Below are positions 1 through 12,733 of a DNA stretch of 64,000 bases, piece by piece. Below the pieces are notes generated by a model, which ran no database searches, was not told where the DNA came from, and saw only the letters and a program-made list of their open reading frames with translations. The translations under genes and the position numbers were made by a program. This DNA comes from Synaphobranchus kaupii (lineage: Eukaryota; Chordata; Actinopteri; Anguilliformes; Synaphobranchidae). The DNA is taken from the NCBI GenBank assembly GCA_029718625.1, contig CM056389.1:19493147-19557146 (forward strand). Direction: 5' to 3'. Position 1 is the stretch's first letter. Every line of letters begins with the position of its first letter.

Positions 1-2093
1 GGGGACTTGTACCTGATTATCTGATTTTATTTATCATGTTATGTTTGTCTTTAATAATATTTGTTTGGTTTGTATTTTCGATTTGATATAATTCTGGGCT
101 TTTCATTCTCAAAGTGGAACATGGACTGTGGTATTTTGTCATTTTGAATAAAGAGCCACTATTTGGTTCATTTACTGTTTTTCTTTCAATAGAGCACTAT
201 TGGTTTTTTGGGTTTGTATTTAAAACATTATGTTGGAAAATATCTACCTTATGATTTCATGAGTTGTCTCTACCTGCTGTTCTATGTGTATGTCGCAAAC
301 TTAAGGCAAAATTTACACAAAAAGTGTTTGTTCAAAAAATCATTGAAATATTAACTTATGCCAATATATAAAGATCAATAACTGTAAAATAAAATCAAAT
401 GGTTTCCTTTTTTGTCGTATTTATAATAAAACAAACAAAACGAATTGTCATTCTTTTTTTCCCCAAAGCATTCATCGTTCGTTTTAATCTCATGATGTGG
501 AACTTATTTTTTTAACTGATTATACAGTGTAGTGTGTTAGTGCGGTCTCGTGCTACGAGATTGGTAACTGGTAAGAATCCTGTTTGCCTCTATTGGTTCT
601 AAACTCCTCTATTATGTGACGTTCTGACAGATCGAAAATCAATCCATAACTCAGAAAGAAAAAGCCCACACAAAATCCCTATTTAGACTGCAGCGTTAAA
701 TTTATTGTTGTGTTAGTGGCAAATCAAAGAATCATACCCTATCAACAATTTACCATTTCAGAACGTGGGATCTAAGCAACACGTTTTAGGTTGGTGTAAT
801 ATCTGAGACTCGCTAGAAACCAATAATTCTTGCTCGACTATCTCTTTTACATACTATCTTTGTTTTGACACATCCAATGACGAGGGGGGCAGTTCCTGAA
901 GACCCGGACCCGGAAATGACGTACCCTACACCCAGATGACGGTTTTTTTGAATGTAGAGCGGGATGTTGGCTAAAGTTTGGTCAAGTTTTAGAGCAAGTT
1001 TTGTTGTTTGAAAACCAAAAAGGCGTTGTTTTCTTTTGTGGTGCTGCGTACAGTTTTGGTACCGGTTGAATAATTGCCTTTGAAGTTTCTTTTTTTTATT
1101 ACTTTTGCGGAATCGGTCTTGCCGTGCAAGAGTTCATTTGGAGACGCCGTCGGAGAGCGGCTGTTTATGGCGCCATTGCTTTTAGTGTACATTTACTTTC
1201 GGTTGTGGGAGCACTAATGGGGAATCGTGCACTTTTATCTACGTGAGTGATTAAGTCAACGAAAAGACCCGACGCCGTAATTTCGCCTCAGGGCTTTAAA
1301 ACCGAGCCCATGGAGGAAGAACACAGACGTCCAGAGTTGGTGAGTCGTCTAACGCAAGAGCATTTGTTGAATCCCTATGTGAGGTTGGGGGAAAAATGTA
1401 GAAAGCTGAATTTTTCAGGAAACATTCTTGAATGATCACTAACTGCATATCTGATGAGTCATCAAAGGTTTTGATAGTTTGCCTAATTGCCATACTAATG
1501 AGGCAAACTCAGAAAATATATATACTTCAAATGTAGATGCCTACAAATCAAGTTTGTATTCATTACTAATGTTAGGGAGGTCAAACCCGTTTTCGGGATT
1601 TTTCAGAAAACAAATTTAGCCAGCTTATTTTTCATGTACATTTTCCTAAATGCTACAATATGATCAAATAACAATATACAAACCGCTAGCTTGCCAGAAA
1701 AAGGACGTTTGTTCGCTTTAAAATTGTTTTTAAAATTGGCCCATGCACTTCCGTATAATCACTCGTTGGACGGAAACGCATCATCTCTGCTGCTTTTAGG
1801 ATACGGTTATCCTTATTTTGTCAACAAGAAGAACCGATATTTTGTGGTATTGCTACAGGAAAACGAATATACTCCACATTTACTGGTATATATTGTCATG
1901 GGATGCGACATTTAATGAAATGTGTACTCTCAAAACGCCATACGTGCCAAATGTCTCAATTTCAAACTTAGCGGGTCCGGCGGCTTCAGAATTCCATTGT
2001 ATTCACAACCTTCTTGTAGCCTATTGCTCATCTATTTTGACGTTTGCTTGTGATGTTGAGATGTGTTGCTAGCTCACATTTAGTGATGGTACT
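1..2093. other. AT-rich intergenic DNA, no gene recognised
   Basis: No coding exon, RNA gene or recognisable repeat was seen. Open frames here are short (84 codons or fewer), lack recognisable domains and overlap each other on both strands, so they are treated as chance. If the inversion proposed for this locus is right, this DNA lies between the 3' ends of dclk1 and nbea. Confidence 0.5.
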
Positions 2094-2095
2094 TA

Positions 2096-3626
2096 CACTA
2101 CTCACAAAAAGTTAGGGATATTTGGCTTTCGGGTGAAATTTATGGAAAATGTAAGTTCACGCTACAGTGATATTATACGTATCATGAAAGTAGGGCATTT
2201 AAGTAGAAGCATGCAATGGTGATTTCCTCATCTCAAACAATTTATTGAAACAAAAGCCAACAACAGTGGTGGGTATACCACAACAAAAATGTCAATGTCT
2301 CAATAACTTGTCATGTGCCCTTGAGCATCAATTACAGCTTGACAACGACGTCTCATGCTGTTCACAAGTCGACTTATTGTCTGCTGAGGCATGGCATCCC
2401 ACTCTTCTTGAAGGGCGGCCCTCAGGTCATTGAGGTTCTGGGGTACAGAGTTACGAGCCTCTACACGGTGAGTCAGCTGATCCCATAGGTTTTCTATGGG
2501 ATTCAGGTCTGGAGAAAGTGCAGGCCACTCCATTTGAGGTACCCCAGTCTCCAGCAGCCTTTCCCTAATGATGCGACCTCGATGAGCTGGAGCATTGTCG
2601 TCCATGAAGATGAAATTAGGCCTGTGTTGTTCATGCAGGGGCACAATGACTGGATTAATGATGTTATTCAGGTAGTATGGGCTTGTCACTGTCCCATTCA
2701 CAAAGTGTAGGGCAGTTCTGTATTGACTAGACACACCTGCCCACACTGTAACACCGCCACCACCAAAGGGTCGTCTGGTGACAACAGTGGCTGATGCATA
2801 GCGCTCTCCTTGACGTCTCCAACATCGTTGGCGGCCATCATTTCTGCTCAACGTGAATCGACTTTCATCAGAGAACAGCACTGAGGCCCACTGGTCCCTC
2901 GTCCAGCGTAAATGCTCCCTGGCCCATGCAAGACGATGACGCCTGTGCCTGGTGGTGTGGTCAGGTACCCTTGCAGGTCGTCTAGCACGCAGACCACGCT
3001 GATGTAAACGGTTTCGAATGGTCTGACGTGACACTTGGGTGCCTCTCACCTCCCTTAAATGTGCCTGGAGTTGAGTGGCATTCATCATCCGGTTCCGCAG
3101 GGCACTGTTCACAATGAAGCGGTCATCAGTGTGGGATGTGGCCAAAGGACGTCCACTTCTATGCCTTTCTGTGACTCTTCCAGTCTCTCTGTATCTCTGT
3201 TGCAACCTGCTGATGACACTCTGTGACACTCTAAGCTCAGTGGCCACTTCCCTCTGAGAACATCCTGTTTGAAGCCTCGCAATGGCGAGGTACTGTTGAT
3301 CAATTGTTAGGTGTCGTCTTGGTCTCATGATGTCAAAATGTGAACAGCATGATGAAGAGGACTGTTTAAATACCAATTCTAATTGAACCAGGAAATTTAT
3401 TGGTCGATTCATGGATCAAACACCTGTTGTGAATTTTGCCGTTCAGCTCTTTGTTAGAGAACAGCAAGTTGTGCAAAAAGTACTGAAACATTGAATAGTT
3501 GGACATGTGCATTCAAAAGTTTAGAGAAGGTCAAATTAATTTCACCTGTAAAGGTTATAGTGCATTTTAGGTTCATCCTGAAATTTCACCCGAAAGCCGA
3601 ATATCCCTAACTTTTTGTGAGTAGTG
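2096..3626 (-). mobile_element. Tc1/mariner-type DNA transposon, apparently full length
   Basis: The element is 1,531 bp and bounded by matching terminal inverted repeats. Both ends read CACTACTCACAAAAAGTTAG going inward, and the match continues for more than 40 bp with about one mismatch (GGCTTTCGGGTGAAATTT is shared). A TA dinucleotide flanks each side (2094-2095 and 3627-3628), as expected for the TA target duplication of this superfamily. It carries one uninterrupted transposase gene on the minus strand. Near-identical ends and an intact gene point to recent insertion. Confidence 0.93.
2300..3328 (-). CDS. Tc1-like transposase, DD34E type, intact
   Basis: A 342-residue cut-and-paste transposase, the usual length for Tc1 enzymes. 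Residues about 6-50 form the first helix-turn-helix ([19 protein letters not shown]), followed by an AT-hook-like GRP at 59-61 and a second helix-turn-helix near 83-112. The catalytic triad is visible as D154 (LFSDESRF), D244 (MDDNAPAH) and E279 ([11 protein letters not shown]). The 34 residues between D244 and E279 define DD34E. A glycine-rich GGGG box is at 189-192. I chose the ATG at 3328 (MRPRRHLT) because it gives family length; an upstream in-frame ATG at 3412 would add 28 residues of no obvious domain. No stop or frameshift is present, so the protein could be functional. It acts in the nucleus on the element's inverted repeats. It is not related to the neighbouring host genes. Confidence 0.92.
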   Translation of the reverse strand: MRPRRHLTIDQQYLAIARLQTGCSQREVATELRVSQSVISRLQQRYRETGRVTERHRSGRPLATSHTDDRFIVNSALRNRMMNATQLQAHLREVRGTQVSRQTIRNRLHQRGLRARRPARVPDHTTRHRRHRLAWAREHLRWTRDQWASVLFSDESRFTLSRNDGRQRCWRRQGERYASATVVTRRPFGGGGVTVWAGVSSQYRTALHFVNGTVTSPYYLNNIINPVIVPLHEQHRPNFIFMDDNAPAHRGRIIRERLLETGVPQMEWPALSPDLNPIENLWDQLTHRVEARNSVPQNLNDLRAALQEEWDAMPQQTISRLVNSMRRRCQAVIDAQGHMTSY

Positions 3627-3628
3627 TA

Positions 3629-5833
3629 TGTAGCTTGTTAACCAATTATTTGTGGAGCCAGCATAACGTTAACATGCAAAATGTCCGTGAATTTAATTTA
3701 TTTTTTTACCAAAGTAATCGTTTTAGCTAATTGTGTATTTCAGTTAGAATATGGTAGTTATTCTGTTGGCCTATATTCTCCATATAACTGTTCATGTCTT
3801 TTATTAAGCATTGTACTAGGTAGGAAAAGAACGTTACGTTACTTCCTTATCCTTGCTGACGTTAACTCATTAAAAATACACTATCTCCACCCTCACTATT
3901 TGTTGTCTGGGTACCACGCTTGCTATCTGTCTGTGCCAAACACCTCATTTTCCCATAACCTACTGTTATTGGTTTGGTGTAACAGACTAATACGAAAGTC
4001 ACAAAATAACTAATTTATGACATGAAAGCTTGCATCCTATGTCACTACACTCAGTAAACCCCTCTATGTAAACCCCTCTACTATATCTGGCAAAAGGTTG
4101 GCTCTGCATTCTGTATTTCATCAAACTTTTCTGCACTGGCTGAAACTAGAATGTTTTTCACACAGAACTCGGCATTCAACCCTCCGCTACCACTGATAAC
4201 TATTTCCTGAATAATTTGTCTGTGTTAGAAGGGTTGAGCTGGATGGATGCCCTCTCAAACCTAAATGTAGCCTAGTGCCATCTTTGAAATATACACATGC
4301 AGTGCCGTATTTATCTATACTTACAAGTGGCATCAGTATAGAGGGTGATGTCGTTTTCTGTCAGAAAAGCATCATGCACATGCTGCAGTGTCACCTGTTG
4401 TGCCTCCAAGACACAATGCAATTACCAAAAGTGGCATTTGGCAACCTCTCTAGCTGTGTGCCAGAAAGCTTCTCTAAAATGACTCTGGCCACCTCTGTGG
4501 CTTTACTTGCACTTAACCCCCTAGTTGTCACCAAATCCATGTTCACCTTCCTAACATCATCAGAATATTTGCCGTGTTCAAATGTAGATATTCCAGCATG
4601 CCCCTTACAAGCCTATCCAATTCCTCCTTCACTGCCAAATGTTCCCCACTCCACAATTCAACTTGCTGGTCTAAAACCTGGCCTGCCTTCCTTTGGTAGT
4701 AATTACTACAGAGGGAGTCCCTTCTCTAAGTTTATCTTTTCTAAATTCTCAGAGGTCCTGAACCCTGCTCTCTGCCTGCACTATTGTCTGATATAGAATC
4801 CTGTTCCTAAGTCTAAGCTCCTCAGTCGCTTGTTGTACTTTATCTAACTTATCCCCCCTGCACTTCAGCTTTTTTTGTAAATTCTTGGGGTATTGCTGAT
4901 AGGGCCTATCAGTACACTTAGCTAACTTAGACTCTAGGCCTGTAAACTTAACCTAAGCTTCATAACTTTCTTTTCTTTATCTAACCTATCCCTCTCTGCA
5001 CAAAAGCATAACCTCTTTAGCCTGGTTTTATCTGTTATTTTGATTGGAAGCTGTTGTATATTTCATAGCACCAATTCAGGTGCTGGTGCCTTTGATTTGT
5101 ACAGTTTGGCCAACCATGGGAATATATTCCTGTGTCCTATACAACTTATTATTCACAGACAAATACCAAGCACGCATCAATGCCACCTGCACATAAAATT
5201 ATTTACAGAAAAGCCACATTCAACAGGCTATTGAGTGTGAGAACATATACAGCATGGCAAAAATGAAGAGACCACATCATTTTTTCAGTTTCACAGTTCA
5301 TGGGTATGTGTCTTTATAAAATCTAACTTTTGATATTCTTTCAAACTAGTGACCAAATTTTTTTTAATTCCAAACAGTTAGTTCTGAACATTTCTTTGCA
5401 GACAATGACAACTGGTCAAAGCACAATACACAGTGTTATACACTGAATAATGCAAACTAAACAAGTTTATACTCATACATAAATAATGAAAATAACAATG
5501 TCTTCACTCAGGAAGGGTTCAGCTATAAATATTGGAGTAACCCCGATATTTCTTTAAAAATATTGGGTGGTCAATTTTTTCCATGGCTAGCAAAATCCCT
5601 TGTTTTGGCCCCTCATGACACAAAGACCAGCTTAGCAAGCTTAAGCTTTAGCTTGCACCTAACTCTGGTGAACCGTGGTAAAAATAAATAAAGTTAAGAT
5701 CCTAACTTAATATTCAAAATGTTAGCTAGGTAGTCATCCAACATGAAAAATTATGCCATCTTGCAGATTAAAGTTACACCAGTGTTTAAAGCACAAACGC
5801 AAGCAATGCCACCTGCCATTCTAGCAGTCATTT
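3629..5833. other. Unassigned DNA with one long open frame
   Basis: No gene was recognised. A plus-strand open frame at 4275-4796 (173 codons) has no domain that I know, no clear promoter context and no matching splice sites. It may be a chance frame or a worn retroelement fragment. The rest is AT-rich and without visible repeats. Confidence 0.4.
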
Positions 5834-6424
5834 GACTCGGAATCAATAAGATGCATGTTCCCTTTTCACGTTAATTAAAAAAAACACCCATTCGCAAAAC
5901 TAAAAAGCTGTATACCACATTGTAGACAGGATTTTGATGAAGATCTACATGTAAAAATCTCGTTGTTCATCTGGAGTTGACCGGTGATCTTGTACAGAGA
6001 ATAAAACATGGCAGCCAGCAACTTTAGCTGGTACTGGTTAGTAGAATTCTCAGTTTTTGGACTTGGAATCTATAAGGTGCATGTTCCCTTTTCACGTTAA
6101 TTAAAAAAAACACCCATTCGCAATATTAAAATGCTTTATACCATACTGTAGATTAGATTTTGATGAAGATCTACATGTAAAAATCTCGTTGTTCATCTGG
6201 AGTTTACTGGTGATCTCGTCCAGAGAATAAAACATGGCAGCCAGCAACTTTAGCTGGCACTGGTTAGTAGAATTCTCAGTTTTTGGACTCGGAATCTAAG
6301 GTGCATGTTGCCTTTTCACGTTAATTAAAAAAAACACCCATTCGCAATATTAAAATGCTTTATACCAGAGACGAGATTTTGATGATCTACATGTAAAAAT
6401 CTCGTTCATCTGGAGTTTACTGAC
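5834..6424. repeat. Tandem triplication, 226-bp unit
   Basis: Three head-to-tail copies start at 5834, 6060 and 6286, a spacing of 226 bp each time. Landmarks in every copy include TTTTCACGTTAATTAAAAAA, CACCCATTCGCAA and CTACATGTAAAAATCTCGTT. The third copy is truncated near 6424 and has small internal deletions. Copies 2 and 3 are closer to each other than to copy 1, which suggests stepwise duplication. Confidence 0.9.
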
Positions 6425-7323
6425 CTAGCCACTTCAGAAAACATTTCAGAGCGCCTCTTTGCCAGCATAACTTGGACCAATCGGATTTGAACAATCGGCA
6501 TGATGTCAAGACAGGGGTTGGCCACAATTTGAATAACATTTAATTTCACCATTACAAAATCCATTCTGGGGTTATTTCGAATAAGATGGCGAGCGCCTTA
6601 TTTTTTTGGTGCCATTTTGCTTCTGAAGTGGCTGAAGAATTCTAAGTCCCGCAGGACGCGCAGCACATGTAACGTTTTCAGGACACCTAAATAGACAAAA
6701 GTATCGATACATACCGATCGATTAACACCTAAAAACATTTCACAGTGAGTTTTTCTTGTAATAAAATGTTTAACAACTTCAATGTGGTTGGATGTTTTAT
6801 AGTGACCCTATTGATTTCGGTACAGCGTTAAGTATAGGTGTTACGACCCAACCCCCACCCGCGTTACAATAACCAAATGGTTACAAAGGGTCTAACCAAA
6901 AAAACACACTGACAAGAACCAAAACGGTTTTTATTTTAAATAAGAAGAATCTCAGCAGCAGCTATAACACCAGAGGAAGCTAATAAGCTAACTCACCTGA
7001 TCTATTACTTTTTAAAAGGAAATCTAGCTCACCTGGAAAGCAAAAGGTGCAGGAGAGCAAAACAAAAGTCTTCTGCAGGCTTGCTATGCTTCTCTATCTG
7101 TTCCTTTCTATTAAAAGGCAACATTATAAAAATAAGGCGAGCTTCCTCCCAAAATGGCCGATGTAGGCTTCCTCCCAAAATGTAGGCCTTTTCACGCAGT
7201 ACAAAATGGCCGCAAATAGAACTAATGCCACAATAACAACTTAAAAATGCGCTTCAGCTTGACAGCAAGGCTGGCAACATGCATGGAGCAAACCTAAGAA
7301 AAGGATGAAACACCCTCCAACGA
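6425..7323. other. Non-coding DNA, possible retroelement remnant
   Basis: No gene was seen. The stretch holds GTGTTACGACCC near 6838 and a repeated phrase CTTCCTCCCAAAATG near 7142-7180. It may belong to the same worn retroelement as the direct repeats that follow, but no reverse transcriptase, protease or integrase motif was found. Confidence 0.3.
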
Positions 7324-7461
7324 GAGAAATGCCACTAGTATATATGCTCCCCTGGTAATCAGGCACAGGTGTCTTCAATTGCCAATCACTACCCAGGTGA
7401 GCCGAATGAAACGAGTTACATTTTAAAGGGCCACACTCGCAAAGCAGCATAGGAACGTAAC
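7324..7461 (-). repeat. Direct repeat copy 1 (about 138 bp), LTR-like
   Basis: This segment is nearly identical to 8088-8224. Shared landmarks are GCCACTAGTATATATGCTCC, CAGGTGTCTTCAATTGCC and GGCCACACTCGCAAAGCA. On the minus strand both copies begin TGTTACGTTCC, a TG start that would suit a long terminal repeat, but similarity stops after about 138 bp. The pair could be fragments of two LTRs of a non-autonomous retroelement or a simple segmental duplication. Confidence 0.7.
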
Positions 7462-7933
7462 ACCCCCACACATAGACAATGACTAATCTGTCAAATAACA
7501 CCGCAGATTAGACATTGAAAACCAAACAATTTACCTATAGATAAAAATCACAACGGAGGTAAACTCCGACTGAATGATAGACTTAAAGAGCAAAATATCA
7601 AACAAAAGATACCCATGTAGCACAAGGCTACAACGCAACACCGAATGACGAGCACTACCTAAAAGGTACCAGATAGTATACACTAGAAACGCTACACTAA
7701 AGGCACACACCATGTCGCAAAGAATGTAGTACAAATAGCAGCTAGTTACATGAGAAGACAAAAAGGTGTACGTGCAAAATAGTGACGAATACAAACTAAG
7801 AAAAATGCTGGGGGAAAAAAACAAAAAAAAACAGCTCACATAGCAGTATTAGCAAACAGGACTAAAAGACAGATACAAAGTCCAATATAGGACAATTACA
7901 AAGCCCAGGTTATAGACTTGCAAACCTTTAATG

Positions 7934-8035
7934 GCAAGCAAACAAAATCCAGATCTTGGACGACACAAAGCGAGCCCCAATAGCAAGCAAACAAAGTCCA
8001 GATCTGTACAGCACAAAGCGAGCCTTTAATGGTAA
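7934..8035. repeat. Short tandem duplication, about 55-bp unit
   Basis: Two adjacent copies contain GCAAGCAAACAAA followed by TCCAGATCT and GCACAAAGCGAGCC or a close variant (ACACAAAGCGAGCC). They lie just before the second LTR-like direct repeat and may belong to the same element. Confidence 0.6.
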
Positions 8036-8087
8036 GCAGTTCAAAGAGCGTCTGTGGTGTGTGTCACCAGGGTGTCCTGAGGCCAGT

Positions 8088-8224
8088 GAGAAATGCCACT
8101 AGTATATATGCTCCCCTGGTAATCAGGCACAGGTGTCTTCAATTGCCAATCACTAGCCAGGTGAGCCGAATGAAACGAGTTAGACATTTTAAAGGGCCAC
8201 ACTCGCAAAGCATAGGAACGTAAC
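8088..8224 (-). repeat. Direct repeat copy 2 (about 137 bp), LTR-like
   Basis: Second copy of the repeat at 7324-7461. It differs by small indels near its right end (GAGTTAGACATTTT against GAGTTACATTTT, and CAAAGCATAGG against CAAAGCAGCATAGG). About 630 bp separate the copies, too little for an autonomous retroelement. Confidence 0.7.
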
Positions 8225-8225
8225 A

Positions 8226-9424
8226 ATAGGCACAAATGCTCGTAAACAAATTAGCATAATTTCTGGCTTCTAAAGTAAAAAAATAACACTGTTGAAGTGT
8301 AAGTACACTTCTGAAACAAATGAATCGATTCATCTACTCTCGTTTATTAGATTTCCTTGTTAAATTACATGTTGAAATGAGCCCAGACGTCAATTTAGTT
8401 TTTTGTTTGTGTGTGGAATGCCCATTGTGATTACATTGCGGGCAGAACGTTTGACCTCCCTAATGTTGTTACTCTCATGAACTTCTTAATTGAGAAACAT
8501 AATTGACCTCATTAGCATAATTGAGGTAAAAGATGAAAATTGACAATTAAATGCACAATTATGTTTTAGGTGTTCAATTTTGTTGGTCGCACACATGCAA
8601 AATCTTTTTATAGTGAAGGGTAATAGATATGTTTAATTTTGTATTAGGGTGATCGTGTGGCTTCAGATATGTCACAGAGCACAGAGTGTATGTGCCTTGT
8701 CTTAATCTTATTCTGAATTGGATCCAGTGAAGACATTACATTAGTCATTTAGCCATGGGTGCAAGAGCTCTGTCTACAGATGGATTTCCGTCAAAAGTGA
8801 ATTATTTGTTCCGTTTATTTTTTACCGCTAATAGATCCTCTTATTTAGACTTGCGATTGGTCTGTTTCAGTTGACTCTGCCACCTCATTTCCGCTTTTCG
8901 CTTTGTATCATGGATGTAACGTTATCGTTGACGGACATCAACGCTTGTTCCAGCTTCCCTTCTTCAAAATAAATGGCAATTTTATTTAATGTGCACTTCA
9001 GTGTTAATTTAGTCAACGAAATTAATGACAAAAATGCTCGTTGACGGATTTTTAATTTAGTCAACGATAACGACAGAGACGAAAACTCTGCACCATGACG
9101 ATATTAAACGTTATTTGATTTCATCCTACTATTGAGGAAAATATGACTGAATGAAAACAACAGTGCGAGATGTTATCATATCCCTAAAAAAAATCTAGGC
9201 GAACTGTCGAAATTTCATACTATCGATACCTTAAATCGCAAGGAACGGTCGCAAGGAATGTTATTGTGTTGATTGACATTGACATTCATTGACTGCTTTC
9301 AAAATGATGTTACATGCGAGATAAACAACGGTCAATTAGCTGAACATGGAGTCAGTGCTTATAACTTTTTTTCTTCTGCTATATTACTCAAACAATGTCA
9401 GACTGTTCAGTACATATACTGTAT
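8226..9424. other. Non-coding DNA with a possible DNA-transposon fragment
   Basis: No gene was seen. The stretch from about 8999 begins CAGTGTTAATTTAGTCAACG and repeats the phrase TTTAGTCAACGA near 9056. This resembles the ends of short hAT-type elements common in fish, but no matching right end was found, so it is left as a possible fragment. Confidence 0.3.
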
Positions 9425-9432
9425 TTAGGAAA

Positions 9433-10696
9433 CAGGGTTGGGGAGTAACGGAATACATGTAGCGAGGTAACTGTACGGTATTCCGATACAGTTACTATCA
9501 AAAAGAGGGTATCAGATTACAGATACTTTCCCAAAATATGTAGATTACTTGTGAGATTACTTTGAAAATGAGAAGCGTTTTCAAAGTGGAACAGTGTCTC
9601 TCCAGTGATATACCACCATTTCATATGCGGCAGAAACAATTTTACAAATTAGCCTACATGAAAAAGACCGCCAAAATGTTGCTGCTGTGTCAGTTCAAAA
9701 TGAGGACAGCTGTGTTAAATATGTGCATGGGATCAGGTCAGCGGTGAACATTCTATCTCTGCATTATAAGATTTATCCACATGAAATGTCTTGAGGTAAG
9801 ATGATTGTTCTTAGTATTTGTGTATTTTTTCCGCCGCATAAGCAAGCCAGATAGCTAACTGGCAAATGGCAATAGCCTATTTTCAGATAAAATAACTATC
9901 GACATTTGACCCATTGATTTTACTATGGGATAATGTGATCTAGGCTAGGCCAAATAAAATACCATAGCTCTCCCCAACTAACCTGATAGCGGCTCCAACG
10001 ACATAACCCACACCAAATTTCAGGCAGACATGGTGAATGTAATTAAGAGACGGACATCGGGAGACAGAGCACCATTGCTGTGGAACAGCCTCGATGTACG
10101 GTCTGCGGGCACGTTGTCTCTTTTTAAATCCAAGTTAAAAACTCATCTTTTTTGTAAAGCCTTTATAGTCTATTTTTTTATTAATATGCCTTTTATTGAA
10201 TTATTATTATTATTATTATTATTATTATTTTTATTTTTTTAAATTTTTTTATTGCTTTTACTGAATTGTTTCTTCATAGAATTCCCTTGTGTTTTATTTG
10301 AATTCCATTTATACTAATCGTTTTTGTTTTGCGTTGTGTATCATTTGTGGTTTCATGTTTTATATATAATTATGTATTATGTACTGTTTTTCTTACTTAT
10401 CTTTTTTTTTTATTTGGAAGTATGTGAAATAACGTAGGCTAATTTTAAGGAATTTAACTGAATTTAATATGGTCTTCAGTTGGTTGTTATTATAGCTATA
10501 TTTTAGCTATAACCACTTGGTTATCATTAAATCCAGAAACCCCAGCATTAAAAAAAAAAAAGTATTCTAAAAGTAATCTAAAGTATTCAGATTACGTTAC
10601 TGATATTGAGTATTCTAACGGAATACGTTACTGATTACATTTAGAAGCATGTAATCAGTATCTGATTACATAGTAAAAGTAACCCTCCCAACCCTG
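9433..10696. mobile_element. hAT-like non-autonomous DNA transposon with 8-bp target duplication
   Basis: The left end reads CAGGGTTGGGGAGTAACG and the right end, on the opposite strand, CAGGGTTGGGAGGGTTAC, so the terminal repeats match at the tips. The 8-bp direct repeat TTAGGAAA flanks both sides exactly (9425-9432 and 10697-10704). An 8-bp duplication is the mark of hAT-type insertion. No hAT transposase is encoded, so the element depended on a helper. Its interior holds the tail of a LINE (10028-10239). Confidence 0.85.
10028..10239 (+). pseudogene. C-terminal fragment of a LINE ORF2 (L2/CR1-like) inside the hAT element
   Basis: The plus-strand frame reads GDRAPLLWNSLDVRSAG followed by LSLFKSKLKTHLF. 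This resembles the last residues of reverse-transcriptase proteins in fish L2/CR1-type LINEs, where WNSLP, IRSA and FKSRLKTHLF are typical. The frame then runs into a TTA-rich tail (10199-10242). Everything upstream of the C terminus is missing. Whether the LINE inserted into the hAT element or was captured by it cannot be told. Confidence 0.65.
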
Positions 10697-10704
10697 TTAG
10701 GAAA

Positions 10705-12733
10705 AGCCACGAAGGGAAGTCATGTCGCTTACATGACAGCAGAGATATCAAAAGATTTTAAGTGAAAATGGTCAGAACGGTTGCCACCTAGGGGTGGGAC
10801 AGAAAACTTACTATATACACTCTGAGTAAGCAATTAAAGGAACTGATTAGGATTGTATGCTGACTTTATAATCTATTCTTTTGAAATAACCCCTGAATTA
10901 TAGTTGTAAGTATTCGGCACTATCTGGTATATTTTTAAGACTGCTAATTAAAAACTCGATAATAGCCAGATGCTAATTTAGGCCTACACTTTGATGTATT
11001 GCACATGTGGGATGCAAACACAAGCTTTGCCGCACAACCTGGACACCAGTAAAACAAAAAAGTTCAGTCAAAAACTTTTTTCACATTTAAAATTCTCATG
11101 TTAATATGTTTTCAACTGTTTCAACTCTCTCCGGTGTTCTTTCCAATTAGACAGTTCATATGCAAGGTATGCTAATTATTTTACATGTCATTCAATCAAC
11201 ACATTGCCTCATAGGTATGACTTGACTTGGCAATGAATATAGACTGAAAACGACGGGTAGCTAGGCAACAAAGCCAGACACTGACGTTCACAATTGCGGT
11301 GTAATCTCGGTTTAATTGATTTGTCACATTTATCTCAGTATTAACCCCTTACTGCCCATGCCCCCGGCGCTGTCAGATTGCTCAACTCAGACATTAATTG
11401 ATCCTGCAACCAAACTGAGTGGGAACAACAAACTCTTGTTTTATCTTTATTAGTACACGGATACATGACAAGTTAACTATGCCAAATACAGAGTGTCACC
11501 AGTGTCGCGTACATGTTCCATTTAACAAGCAACCCCCGACCCAGTCTCACCAGCACCGACCCAAGCGTGACACATTGGACAATAGCGATTGTCTGGGAGT
11601 TCATAAAAAAAAAATTCTTTGGTGATAGCAAGAAAATAATCCAATAATAGCCCAAACGTATGCCAATACATGAAAAATGCTGTTCACGCAATTGCGAAAC
11701 AAGTGAAATGTCTGTGTAATTATACCACGTCATTCTACTATCAATATCTGGTACTAAATATTAAATAAATATACAATCCTACCATTGGTCATATGCATTG
11801 AGATGTCTCTTTAAAGATTCAGTGGTCATTTATTGTCTTGGGCAATCCCGTTTGAGAAATACATACCTCTTTATAACCCTTGTACATTATCTGAAACGCA
11901 TAAGCGTAAAACCCCGTTCCAGTTCATTCTGGTTTCATTGAATTCAACTCTTTTGTCCAATGGAGGACATTATAAGCTTCCCAATGGTATTTTACATTTC
12001 ATTTTATGGTTTGAAAAATTAGACGACAAAGCGTAATAGAATGTTTAGTTGTGTCGTTATAGCTTTACAGAATGAATAGTATTTTTTGGATTGGAGAATA
12101 TGCCTACGAACATGGCTATATGTCCTCGATATGTAAGTAGTACTGTGTGTAATATTTAAATTATTTAAGTTGGTTTTTCCACTCCACCACTTGTGCAATA
12201 TGTTTGATATGAAATTGAGTGCTATACTCTACTGCGTGCATTTCACATACTACTAGTATAAGCTTTCATAGGTGGCTCTGTCATGTTTCATGTTTGATGC
12301 ACTGATTTGCCGTGTAGCTAGAACATTTGGCAGCATTTACCTGATGGTGGATTATTATTTTATGGTAATCGTATTGTACATAATGTAGAGAATTATGTAT
12401 TAGTAGTATCTCTCTGGGCTAGACATGGAAAATGCTCATTCAAATTTACTGTGCGCTGACTGATTATACATAGCAACATTTTTGAAAAAACTACAGAGAA
12501 CTGTCATCCCAGGGCATGCTGCAAATGATTACATCCTGTAGAGTATTGGAAAAAAAGTGAGGTTTTAGTGAAGTACAAGAGGGAATATTTAGGCTACCAG
12601 TGTGTGTACCAGTGTGATATCCATGTTTTCATCTTAAAACAATCATAAGGGACAAATCTATATGCTTTATAATGGACAAAAAGTATTTTATTCATCCTCA
12701 AAAATTCTGATTTTTGATAGGTCTTCGGACCTA
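10705..12733. other. AT-rich intergenic DNA
   Basis: No gene or clear repeat was recognised. Small open frames on both strands have no domain features. Confidence 0.45.

Noticed and set aside
4275..4796. 173-codon open frame on the plus strand
   Set aside because: No recognisable domain, promoter or splice context, and no repeat-protein signature; kept only as unassigned.
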